This document shows positions 40,101-51,453 of a stretch of 64,000 nt of DNA, one piece after another. The DNA is taken from positions 26,028,025 to 26,092,024 of the forward strand of contig OU612070.1 of the NCBI GenBank assembly GCA_914767715.1, written 5' to 3'. The stretch is from Membranipora membranacea (lineage: Eukaryota; Bryozoa; Gymnolaemata; Cheilostomatida; Membraniporidae). A program made the translations under genes and the position numbers. The notes under the pieces were generated by a model. It was not told the DNA's origin and did not search any database. It worked only from the letters and a program-made list of their open reading frames with translations. Position 1 is the stretch's first letter, and each line of letters starts with the position of its first letter.

Positions 40101-41952
40101 CTTACGAGTAAGAGGTAGGGCATTAATTATGTGCTCTCGTTGACGGAGGTTTCATCAGATATTATCTTAAAATACACTTTAAGTGACAGTCCTACTAGGC
40201 CATGTTTGGTATGGTTTTAAAGATCTCAGGCTGATAAGTCATTGGGGCATATGAAATAAAACAGCCTGTGAACCTAATTGCAGTAAAACTGCTGCAAAGT
40301 CTGAAAATTGGGATCATAGTGGATCATAGTGATTAATTGCCTCCCCCTGTCCACTATGATCCACTATGATCCTTGCTTAAATAATTGAAATAAAACTAAT
40401 TGCTATTTTCCACAATTTTCATTTTTTTAATTTTCTTATTTGCCCTATGAACTCACAATATTTGATTTACTGGGGTAAGATATTAACTTTTTTAATAGGA
40501 CTGTCACTTTAAGCTTGTTATGCAATGTTTAACTTGACAGGAGACAAAGTAAATACCACTGGGTTGGCACCAGAACCACTTCCTCTTTTATAAGGAATTG
40601 ATTTCTGGGATTGAGCTCCACATCTGGAAAGTTTCACATCTGGAACTCACATCGGGAACTCACATCGGGAACAGCGGAATTAGCTGTTCGATGAACCAGG
40701 GGCATTCTGAATCTATGTGCATTCTGGATATGCAGGAAACATTGACAGCTCTTTTTTTTCTGTTTGCGATTTTGTGAAGCAAACTATTTCCAAAGATGTC
40801 AATATTATATGTTAGTAGGGACAGTCAATCATATCAATTTTCGACCATGCCCAGGGGTGTTTCAGTGTTTTGACTGAGTATCATCTCATAATATGTCCGT
40901 TTAGTCAGGGGTTAAAAAATCATAACTCCTAATTGCCGCCCCACGCCACTGAAATAAATTCTTTTCATGGAACCTTGTGAGAAGAACTTAATTCAGCGGC
41001 GTGAAGCGGCAACTAGGAGTTATGTTTTTTTAACCCCTGACTAAACGGACATATTATTATGACATAATGCTGGAATTAAATGACCTGTCTGTAGATCGAT
41101 TAGTTCACTGCCGTCTCACAGTTTTCATCTTTGATATCCAATTACTTTGTAGGATCGAATTTCGAATGAGGACATTAAAGGGTAGCTGTGTATATCGGAT
41201 AGGGAACTATGATCTATACTATTATCCTAACAAGAAACTAGATATCACCTGTGAGCCTTTAGATGGCCCGATACCTGACAGGTGAGTGCAATTTTTAAAA
41301 CTATCCAGTCCACAAGTGGTCCATTTAACTGATACCACTTATCATCAACCATGTTGTCACTGGTCACTTGCCTATATTTTGGTTTTTGATCTATTGAAAT
41401 CAAGGACAAACACCCTTTTGAAATAGATAATAAGTGAAAATTGCCCTCTCTTTATGACAATTGCAGATTCTCAGCCGGACCCAGCAAATTCCAATGTCTT
41501 ACATACGAACATGATAGTGGACATGTACCAACAACCATCTCTGTACATAATTATCATGTGCATCATTTAATTTATTTAACGCATAAGTTGACTTGGTGGT
41601 GAAAACGAATATGAAAATAGGTTACCAGTTTCTCAATTACATGTTGCCTAATGTGCAGCTTTGCCCTATCGGCTGGCAATGTGCGCAGTGTCAATTTAAG
41701 GCTTGGCTCAAAATCATTGAACTCAACAAAATATTATAGATATTTGATTTTCGAGAAATCGCTGTGCTATGTAATTATGTAGATATATATCACAATCGCT
41801 AGATTTATTTACACAGTATAAGATATAAATGATTGAACCATTATTCTCTTGGCAGCATGAATCACGTCGTGGATGTATTGAACAATCTCCCTCCAGGGGA
41901 GAAATATATATCAAGGATCTGTGAGACGATTAAGGAAGTTGTACCCCAGTGA
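31194..41952 (+). CDS. KNL1: KNL1 (CASC5/Spc105 family) kinetochore scaffold protein
   Basis: Outer-kinetochore scaffold that recruits Bub1/BubR1/Bub3 and PP1 and binds Mis12. Exons: 31194-31226, 31811-31834, 31993-32037, 32294-32410, 32655-32751, 33223-33383, 34077-34245, 34454-34775, 35183-35277, 35422-35726, 35967-36053, 36542-36740, 36940-37039, 37396-37509, 38864-39012, 39460-39691, 41153-41281, 41856-41952. Total 2475 bases, 824 residues, all phases agree. Seen: basic N-terminus MATRRSRRRSA; PP1-docking GRKKRVSF (RVSF at 39-42); MELT-like motifs MLFT (about 128), MDMT (230), MDIT (281), MELD (about 334), MDIS (381); SILK (about 393); a coiled coil (about 552-622); and an RWD-like C-terminus (about 623-824) ending with LPPGEKYISRICETIKEVV, as in known KNL1 tails. 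It is shorter than vertebrate KNL1 (over 2000 residues), mainly through fewer repeats. Identification is from motif order, not a search. Confidence 0.88.
31421..31456. repeat. 36-bp near-perfect palindrome in KNL1 intron 1
   Basis: ctagcctgtcttgacaag followed by cttgtcaagacaagctag is self-complementary with one mismatched pair. It could form a cruciform or be a minimal element remnant. Similar half-sites occur at 6451-6478 and inside the miniature element at 7721-8210, which hints at a common small repeat family. Confidence 0.8.
40183..40508. mobile_element. TTAA-flanked miniature element (piggyBac-like) in a KNL1 intron
   Basis: Inverted ends gtgacagtccta and taggactgtcac lie inside TTAA at 40179-40182 and 40509-40512. 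The paralogous site in the second copy (50601-50630) reads atacacttaagctggttacg with a single TTAA and no element. That is a direct empty-site comparison and supports TTAA as the duplicated target. The interior holds a strong hairpin of doubled ggatcatagt units (40309-40331) and their complement (40352-40373). About 326 bp, no coding capacity. TTAA targets are typical of piggyBac-type elements. Confidence 0.8.
40880..41062. mobile_element. Foldback element, first copy
   Basis: Arms of about 55 bases, starting at the left with tcataatatgtccgtttagt and caggggttaaa, are complementary to the right end (taacccctgactaaacggac, then atattattatga). The loop is about 60 bases and also partly paired (gccgcc, gcggc). 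It lies in the intron before the third RWD exon of KNL1. It encodes nothing. The same element is at 50929-51080 in the duplicated copy, so it was inserted before the duplication. Confidence 0.85.
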
Positions 41953-42287
41953 CCCCCCGCAGCAATACGGGGAATGGGCTGGACTCCTCCTACCAATAAT
42001 CAACATGTCTGTAGCATGAATTGAAAGAAATTTGACATCTTCTGAACTATATGTAGCCTGTAGAACCAGAATGATAAAAGGCATTGTAACAGAAATTTTT
42101 TCCTATACAGTAGGGATCAATCCAGCCCATGAAATATTAATGGAGAGAAAAACTATTAGGTTTGTAAATACTTGTACAGATTTACCTGTTTATATTCAAC
42201 AAATCCCACCTAGATGTTCATTATTGTTTTATTTATCACTCTTTCAGTTATCATCACAACTAAATATCATCAATATAATATTTTTCC

Positions 42288-42342
42288 AATAAATTATTCT
42301 ATTTTTACATGGTGACTTCACAAATAGTGAATAGTAAATAAA
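42288..42342 (+). terminator. KNL1 polyadenylation signals
   Basis: AATAAA occurs at 42288-42293 and 42337-42342, about 340-390 bases after the KNL1 stop. In the duplicated copy the first is kept as aataaattatt but the second is destroyed (agtaaacaaaag at about 52248). Confidence 0.5.
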
Positions 42343-43345
42343 GTTTTATATCATACTAGCAGTATTATTTTAAATCATTAAAAAAATAAAACTGGCGAAG
42401 TAATTGTACTAAAAAATAAACTAGAGCATAATAACAGCACCAATACTATTCTCACAAAATAGGAGTAGGATAATGATGTCTATAATATGTGGATCTAATA
42501 TATGCTGATTTTATAATCAGGAAATGATGAAAATTGAAACCGGCATCTAAAACAGACAATTCTGACGCGTAATCTCTCTTTAAAATCTTATGTAATCGCG
42601 GATGGGAATGGGAAATGGTATGTGAGGGAGGGGATAAAGTAATTTATCATCAATCCACAATCCAGGAATCAATGTTTTGATATGATAATGATCAGTCAGA
42701 ATGTGATCAATTAAGCTCACCAGTCGCCAGCACTAAAATATTAGTCTCCCCATGAGGTCTATATACAGCACAGGTCTAGTCCACCCACTGAATTCATTGT
42801 AATCATTAAGAAGACCTTACATCACAGTGGTGAACTTTGTGCTAGTGATGGTATCTCTTCTGATCCCATTAATTCACCTAGCTTGATTAGATTTAGGCTT
42901 AATTTACATGAATAAAACTGTCAGCATCAAGCAAGTGAATAAATTAATGTAACTAATAAAGAATTAAAAGACTGACTGAATTAATAGTTATAAACATACA
43001 TTCATAACAAAAAAGGATCTTTCATTCATGCTTTCCTTGAGAAAATTAAGCACCTGATTGATTGCTATTTATGACCACAGGCTTTTTCTTGACAACCATA
43101 AAAAATCTCAGCCAACATATTACTGGTCTTTATACATATCTATCAGGGTGTGAAAGTAAAGTGCTTCGTGTACTTCAGTATTCGTAGTATTGGGGATATA
43201 TGGTTCTTATTGTATTGATATGGTTTACTCCTTGGCTCACACCTAAGTTGTAATGTGTTTTTAACACGATTACCTAAATAAACTCCATTCCATTCGGCAC
43301 AGAAGGAGATCAGGATTGTCTAGCAGGCTTTGAGTCAATAAATGA
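42343..43345. other. Intergenic stretch between KNL1 and the tectonin exon
   Basis: No exon seen. It lies between the convergent 3' ends of KNL1 and the duplicated tectonin exon. It is closely repeated at about 52280-53166, so it belongs to the tandem duplication. Confidence 0.7.
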
Positions 43346-43503
43346 CTATTTAAAGTATGAGACCAGCTGCCAGTGCCACCCATCATCATGAGCCACATCC
43401 TCAGACGGCAGCGCTATCTCCTTCACCTTACCAATCACATGATATGTGGGGGTAACCAGCTGCCCTGTGGTGTTCAATCCCACCAGTCGGTCATCAGCAG
43501 AAA
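43346..43503 (-). CDS. Duplicated terminal exon of a tectonin-repeat protein, first copy
   Basis: On the minus strand an acceptor (ttttgtag, ending at 43504) is followed by 2 bases of a split codon and 51 sense codons, ending at 43346-43348. The peptide includes DDRLVGLNTTGQLVTPTYHV and ends WHWQLVSYFK. The pattern D-x-L-V-x-L-N-T-x-G-x-L fits a tectonin beta-propeller repeat. It is a close paralogue of 53167-53306 and keeps an open frame, a good acceptor and the same phase. No partner exon was found between here and 47875. It may be an alternative last exon of the gene at 54648-54800 or a relic. Confidence 0.6.
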
Positions 43504-46500
43504 CTACAAAAGAAGACTGCATAGTTATGAGATGAATTGACTATGTGCACTACTCAAAACATTCTCACTCAATTCATTCAACAGAACAAGTTGGTCTCTG
43601 TTTTAAAAAGTTCATGATCATTATATCAAAGTATTTTATGATCACATTGTTGAATTGCCCGTCAGCGGTCTCTTTCCTAAATTTTTTACTGAAACTTTCA
43701 GGCCGACCCATCCCTGGCACCAAAACCAAACCAACAGTGTGTCATCAATTGAGTGCTGTGGTTCACAAGTTATTGAAATTAAACCTGTCTTTACATTTAC
43801 CTTTGATACTTTTAAATTGGTTTTGTCAAATTAAACTTATAATACTCATTGAAAAGTGACGACTCAGTGTCATAATGAGTTGCAATTTGTTGTCCTATAG
43901 AAATTTTACGCATGCAATATTTTGCACTGAAGAGGTACTTACTAGTCTGAGCCCCCCTGACTTTTGTCCCTCGCCCGATGGCCTCCCGGCGAGGTACTTA
44001 CATGCTTACAAGGACTCAATTCTTTTTAATAAAATAGGTTAACTCTATATCGCCAGCCTCCCAGTACAAATTTATATCGCCCATCATTCTGTGCGATTCA
44101 GCTTGCCGTCCGAAAATCGTGTCGGAGAATATTTCTGTTTTTAAACTTACACAAAAGTTTTAACGATCACTCAAATAAACCACTTGATGTACAAGGGAAC
44201 AGGACCGAGAAATCTTCATGTAAGCCTGACGCTGTTGTTGCCTTCTGATGTCCCTAACTGTGGAGCAGAGATGTCATATTAACAGAATAAGATTCTGAGA
44301 GAAAGGATTCTCAGGTTTAGATGTGATATCCCTAGCAGTATAACTGGTAATTGTACACAGGTAATGAATAAATGCTGACATTATATGACTGTGGATTCTC
44401 TGTGAGTCAACAACCGCAGATAACAGACATTTGCTGATCAAGACCATGAACAATCACAAATCAGTTTATGAAAACTGTTCATTATGCTTCTGCTCAGAAC
44501 ACATACATGACAAGTTGGCTGGGCTCAATATCTGGTGATGTATAAACTTGCGGACTGGGTTGGTTTGGGGAACCCTAAAATACTCCCGCCGGCGGCTCGG
44601 GGCAACACCCCAGTTGCACAAGCTCTTAAAATATTTGATTTTCTGTTGTTTTATTGTTAGATAACTATAATTTACCAAATTCTAGTAAGCATTAGAAAGA
44701 ATATTACTATGTATAAATGTTTAAACTAATACAATTTGTTATATTATGTTGACAACTAGACCTCATGACAGCAAAATAAGCAAATAAGACTTCACTAAGC
44801 TCTTAGGTGCAAAAGTGGGGTGGTTATAGGGTCATCTGGTCTCATAGGGTAATCAGCCCAAATATCTGGTGTTACCCTATGATATAGGGTAACTTGTCAT
44901 GTATGTCAGAACAATTGGCAAATCTTGCTCCTCTGGTCGTCAATGAAGTCTTCGTTCAGAGTCATCCAGTCATGGCCAAAGAGCAGATAACACCCAATAA
45001 ATGACAAAATTTACAAAAATAATTACTAATGAGGAGAAAATTATTTACATTGAGAAAAATTTTATTTTTCGGAAATCTCCTCTAGAGTTTAGTAAGGAAA
45101 CAAGAATATATCTAAAGTTATATATAGGTTTTCATTGCGTCTTGTATTATCAGGATGGCGTGAACTGGTGTTGTTGGAACGAACCGGATGGCCCAGAGGA
45201 TTAGTTCTGATTCAATTATCTTCCAAAGGTAAGCATGACCATCCCAATGAAATATGTCTATATTGATCAGACCTGCAAATGGTAAATTGTTCGTCATTGT
45301 ATTACCAAATTGCCAATGTCAATGATAGAATGAACTCCTTTATTGGCCACATACAGAAGGATGAACACCATCCTTTCCACTCATTCTTGAATAAACTCCG
45401 ATCTGGAAGGCTGCAATCATGAAGACATCGAGCAGCAATCGGTAGTGACAGCTTTATACGGCTTTTTATAAATGTCTGCAATAATTCCAGTAAACGCTAA
45501 TACAATGTTCTATTTTAGTTTGTATCTGTGCTATTTTTTTATTTTCAATTACTTTTTATCATTTGAACCTTTTAGTTTTTTAGTCATCAGTGGCAAATCC
45601 ATATATCATTTCACTATAATTATGTATGTACATGTATATATGTGACAACGAATTAAACCAAACCAAAAGAAAGGTAACCCCTGCATTCAAATATGATGTC
45701 CAGGAGCATGAACGGCCAATAAGTATAATCACAACAAATATAAAATGCTCAGACACTGCACAGGTTGCTGATAGTTGCAGTCCATTATCAACCACGGCCA
45801 ACAGTTAATGGGATGATAGAATAATGGAATGCCACTACCATCAGCTAGCTGAGCCTCAAAGAAGAGACAGTCTGCACAACAGAAAAATTCTGGATAGCCA
45901 TTTACTGGAATATAGGTTGCAAAGTACCATCATCAATTTTTCTCAGCTGTATCCATGATGGCCCAATCATTGAATCCATATCAGACCAGTGTTCAAGCTG
46001 CTCCACACTCATTTTCACTCTGCACATAGCCCTTCATTCCGTTTTAAAAGCAAATATAAAGTTGTTGATCAAGTATTGTTTTGTAAGCTTCATTTATTCC
46101 CAGAGCTGTTTCACTTTTCTTTGCTCTGGACTTGGTGGTCAAATAGTGAGAAAATTAGCATCATATTTAAAGATTGGTTTTGCCGAAGTAACCGTCGATT
46201 TTATTGCCTCTTAGGTTTTACTAGTGGTATATGGCTAACAGAACAAACATCTGCAGAGGAGACAGAAGGGAACATAATTAATCTACAAAACTCTAAACAT
46301 TGTCTTGTCAAATTCAGTCTGAGGTACACTTACTCAAACGCAAAATGACTAATCAATTTTTGTGTGTGTATTTCAATCATTTCAATAATTCATGAATATA
46401 CATACGCTCATTCCTTATCAACAGCATTATAGGATATATTTTCTTATTTAAAGAGTGTGATTTTTACTTTTTTATTTATTGTGCTGATCAAAAACGCAAG

Positions 46501-47875
46501 TATGAGGCAGATGCTGCGTGCAGTGTTGTTGTACCTCGCTATGTATTTAGATAATTTTAGTAATACACACACACTCACTATACGCATGAAATTTATTTAT
46601 ACATTTTAATATATAACTCTGTTATTATACACATATAAATATGTTATCACAACCAACCATGAATTGCTTTTATAAGACATAAATTTTGTCAATCACCTTA
46701 TAAAATTTCCTGCACATATAAGAATAATATGACTACGTGCTGTAAATCATCATAGACTCAAACTGTGTTCAACACTACCGCCAGATTATTGGGAGAAAAA
46801 CTGAGCACAATAGACTTATTCTTCAAATCTATGTTTAATAACGCAGCAGCGTAGGATTGGTGTAATAGTGAAGGACTGGTCAACTCACATATTGCTGTCA
46901 AAACTAATATCCAACTCGGGCATTGTATGAGTTCTGGGTGCTGTCTACGTCCTACGACACGCCCATCATCTCAAAATACACCCGCCGGAAATCTCCCAAA
47001 TCTCTCTCTACATGCATAAGAAGTTATGGAATTAACGACAGAATCAGACTCTGTTTGACACCACTGCTTGTTTGGCGTGAAAAAAGTAAGCCAAGTTGAC
47101 TCAATTTTCAAAACTTTGTTAAATAACACTATGCAATGACATAGATTTGGCGTTTTTTGATCAAAGAGGGGACAACTTACTCACTCATATAAAACAATTT
47201 TGGTATCCCTCATCACAATCAGTGTCTGAATTAATGAGGGGGTTTGGACATGTTCCTGTTTTAATCATTAGAGCTCTTGAATTAATGTAACCTCCAATGC
47301 ATCACTTTAAAATTATGTTTTTTATGTACCATGAGGGCATTGTATCAGTTCTGACAGCCGCATTACACCCTATCCTCCTCGTTGACACCAGCTGGAAACC
47401 ATCAAAACTCCTCGGCTTGACTCACTACATATACCTAAAACTTATTACGATTGATTGCTGTAAATTACAGGTTCAGACTGTGTTCGATATGTTTGATACC
47501 AATGTTTGTTCATCGGTAATAAAGGCAAGCAAGTCCTCAAATCTGCACAACAAAGGACGACATAGATTTGGTTGTTTTGATCAAAGAGGGAAAACACTCA
47601 CTCAAAATATTGATTGTGTCCCTGGTCTGTTCAGATTTAGAACTTTCTGAATCAATGTTAGCTTCAAATCTAGTTCAAGTTGCAACTGTAAGCTCCTCTG
47701 AGATTCAAATCACCTGTACCTGTCTAAACACATTACCTGTATGATAAGCGGTAGCTGTCTACTCTCCCCCATGCTGGTCAATTTTGTGTGATCTAGCTAT
47801 AAGTCTATGTTTGTTATGATAATGCCCCAAAAAATGTTTACCTAATTTAGGGAGACTTTTTGAAAATAGCATTCA
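43504..47875. other. Spacer between the two KNL1-tectonin copies
   Basis: Homology with the second copy fades beyond about 43700. The rest has no recognised gene. Longer open frames at 45001-45204, 45989-46348 and 47297-47650 have no supporting motifs or credible splice partners. A weak local repeat at about 46890-47660 is listed separately. An exon-like end, DGVNWCCWNEPDGPED then stop at about 45200, was noted without a family. Confidence 0.5.
46890..47660. repeat. Degenerate local duplication, period about 420 bp
   Basis: gacatagatttgg, a few bases, then gatcaaagaggg occurs at about 47140-47170 and again at about 47560-47590. Each is followed by similar text (ctcactca; ctgaattaatg against ctgaatcaatg). 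Upstream, gggcattgtatgagttctg (46919) parallels gggcattgtatcagttctg (47335). The two blocks are strongly diverged, which suggests an old tandem or transposon-derived duplication. Confidence 0.45.
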
Positions 47876-50800
47876 CCGATAAGACTATGTCTTTAGTTAT
47901 GGAGCAGGGTGAATCACAATCTGTAGTAAAAACAGAGCCTAAGGCTAATCGTAGATCACAGGCTAACCCGCTGAATGTCACTCAAACTCTGGATTCTACT
48001 AACAAACCACCTTCTCTGAACATCACTGATTCCTTACAGGTAAGGTGGACCTATGTAAGCTGAAATTTCTGCAGGGTCACCTTAGTAAATATTTAAGGGT
48101 AATTCTCTGGATAAGCCCCAGTGATATAGCGGACAATTCCCAAGTGTTTATAAAATTAGGTTTATTAATCATTTATCAAAATTTCCCATTCTTAAAAAAT
48201 AATAAAAAGGTGACCATTGATATAAAATCATAGCCTTCCTGTTTTACACCTATGGAAGGAGCTGATTTACATGATTAACCTTGTTAGAGTGACGATTGAG
48301 CTCAGTGATTGTCCCTCTCTTATTATTTACTGATCAGTAAATGTGCTTAGTAATGGTAATCATTAGATGTAGTGTGAACTTTGACAACCCTGATAGGAAG
48401 TAATTTGTGTTAGATATTTGTGTTGATATTAGATTCGGTCCTGTCTGATGTGTTTTTTATACATATTATATACCTCAGTTCGGCCTTAATTAAGGCAAAT
48501 ATGCATTAATTAATCTAGAGGCATCAAAGAACCTGTATCAAGGTGGTCCGGATTTCCCAACACTCAATGCAATTGGATTATAAATACTGACACTAACATT
48601 ATAAAATTTATTGGAACTAAAAAGGGGAAGTTGCCAGCTGTGACACCTTATGAGGATAATATCCATTAATATAACTTAATATTACTTTTAATTGCTATGT
48701 AATTGATGTAATTTCGAAGGAGGTATTTAATACTTGAATTTGTAATAAGATGCAATCTGACACTGATATTATCACACTGTCAGCGGTTACAATCAAAGCC
48801 CAGTTGCACACTCCTCTGAGACTGAATCTTTATTTAGAGCTGTGATCACTTAAAATGAAAAAAAAAGATTATAAGACACGAAGGCAACACTTTTTTTTAT
48901 TTTTGAGGGATAGGAAATAAAAATATAATACAATTATTGTTATATTATTCTCAATACACATCAATATAGTGTATGTGTAAGTTATTTTGCTACAATCTAT
49001 GATAGGCCATGATAAACAAACAGCAACCTACAACTTTTGATGAGATTTTGCATAAAAGTATGTTAGGAGTAAGGCCTGAAGGTGATCCATCAGAGTTACT
49101 ACATAGTGATAGAGCTCAGACTACAAATCCTGTTACAAACACCCACCAGGGAGAGCGGTACTGCCTCTCTTAATTTATTGTCTATGCAGGAAATTAAATT
49201 GGCTTCAACACCTTGTTATGTAACATTGGCCTAGTCTAAGTACCTAAGATGTTTTGTGTGGGTTGGCGTTGTCTTGCTGCTACCCACCAACCATAGACAG
49301 CTCAGGCTCTCAGACTACAGTTGACCTTTGCCTACCCTTACTGGTCAGTATTATGGCGGTGGGAGCCTCAGTCAAAGGTTACTGATCTCATATTTAAGCT
49401 CTACGGGAGTGGAGTTCCCTATCGGTACACTGAGACTCAAAGTCAGCGTCAAATCGTTAGACTCAATGATCGTATCTACTGTACATTGTGGTAAGTGCCA
49501 GGCACTGTGCGATGTGTAGATTACTCAGACTCATAAATTTGGTCTGAACTGAATGCTTTAGCTTTCTTATTAACTGTATGGCATTGTTTATCAGCTCAAA
49601 TTTACAATCACATTTACCAAACTCAATGAAATAGAGACTCTCTTACGTAATGTAATGGATACAACTACATATCTCAGATATTTTTACGAAGCCCAGACAC
49701 TAGGTGTAGAGGGGAGGGGGGGGGGAGTGTTGTAGGAAGGCTCATAGTCATTGATTACAAAACTGTAGTCACAAACATGGTCTATTGAAATGACAACTAC
49801 GTGAATGATTTCCTTGTAAATTTGTAAGCGATCTTTGTATATGTGTATAATGTTTTAAATGCATGTCCATATAGATGCGGTGGATCTGTTGGTCGGTGAC
49901 ATGTTAGCGTCTTATCGTTATCATACACTGAGATGGGTATGAGAGCCTCCCCTTACTACTACGTCGTCTCTCTAACCTTAAAGTGAAAGCTGACAACCTT
50001 CTACGTGAAATAGAGGATTGTATGGTTAAATACCACGGAGGATTCACTTCGAAGGTATGCGTTACTCTTTATGTTTTAGTTCTAGACAATGGTCAATAGG
50101 CTGGCACACGTCCAGAAAATTTTGATTACTTTTCAAAAGTGCGTTTGACTGACAGATTATCAATTTAGATGCAGCATTTATTTGTCATATTCAGCTCAAT
50201 ATTTTCAGACTAACCGACCCTATCCTACACTACTACTGTTAGATACTATACTGATTATCATTAAATCTCTGTGGGTGGTCCTGATCCGGTGTGTAATTAA
50301 GACAATAGAATTGTCTCTCTGATTATGCGGTGAGGTGGTTTCTCAAGTAGGAAGACATTGTTCTCGCTGTTGTCAAGGTCAAAAATGAAATCTGAGCAAA
50401 GAAATTCCTCCGCTAATTTCAAGTGTGGTCATTGAGGAGTTTAATTAGAATTATCTCCTAATGATGTCTGCAGCTGTATCATTATTGATAGTTAATTGAT
50501 CACTTTTCATTTCCGCACATTCCAGTGACAGTGAAGCCTTAGAGTAAGAGGTAGGACATTAATCTCCGCTCACGACAAGCTCACTGGGAGGTTTCTCAAA
50601 ATACACTTAAGCTGGTTACGCAATGTTTAATTTGGCACCAGAACCACTTCCTCTTTTATACAGAATTAATTTCTGGGATTGAGCTCCACATCTGGAAAGT
50701 CTCACATCTGGAATGGCAGAATTAGCTATTTGATGAGTCAAGGGCACACTGAAATCTATTAGCGTTATTGGTATGCCCAAATCATTGACACTGAAAGCGT

Positions 50801-50928
50801 TTTCCTTCTGTTTGCATTTTTGTAAAGACGACTATTTCCAAGGATTTGTTATTCATGCTAGTAGGGACAGTCAATCAAATCAATATTCGACCAGGCCCAG
50901 GGGTGATGAGTGTTGTGACTTGGTAGTA

Positions 50929-51080
50929 TAATCTCATAATATGTCCGTTTAGTCAGGGGTTAAAAAACATAACTCCTAATCGCCGCTCCGCGCCACTGAA
51001 TTAAATTCTTCTCACGAAGCGGCAACCAGGAGTTATGTTTATTTAACCCCTGACTAAACAGACATATTATGAGATGATAC
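50929..51080. mobile_element. Foldback element, second copy
   Basis: Paralogous to 40880-41062. The arms are tataatctcataatatgtcc and their complement ending gacatattatgagatgata. The central loop is shorter because about 35 bases between the gccactgaa and gaagcggc segments are missing. Here the arm ends pair further out (atctcat with atgagat) than in the first copy, showing independent decay of the termini. Confidence 0.85.
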
Positions 51081-51410
51081 TGGAATTAGAAACCTGTCTG
51101 TAGATCGGTTAGTTCACTGCCGTCTCACAGTTTTCATCTTTGATATCCTTTGTAGGATAGAATTTACAATGAGAACATCAAAGGCGAGCTGTTTATATCG
51201 GATAGGGAAGTATGATCTATAATATTATCCTAACAAGAAACTGGATATAACCTGTGAGCCTTTAGATGGCCCGATACCAGACAGGTGAGTACAATTATCA
51301 AAACACTCCAGTCCACAAGTCGTCCATTAAACTGATAACCACGTATCATCAACCATGTTGTCACTGGTCACCAGCCTATATTTTGGTTTTTGTCATAGAA
51401 ATCAACACAA

Positions 51411-51453
51411 GAGTTATTATAGCTTAGTTAATATAGTATATAATAACTCTATG
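51411..51453. repeat. Small inverted-repeat insertion specific to the second copy
   Basis: agagttattata and tataataactct flank a short loop. The corresponding place in the first copy (about 41400) runs directly from gaaatcaa to ggacaaacaccc. The insert of about 50 bases therefore arose after the duplication, or was lost cleanly from copy one. Confidence 0.6.

Noticed and set aside
45989-46348. 119-codon open frame as a gene
   Set aside because: Composition and lack of motifs, repeats or splice context look like chance in AT-rich DNA.
47297-47650. 117-codon open frame as a gene
   Set aside because: It overlaps a degenerate repeat block and has no recognisable domain or conserved pattern.
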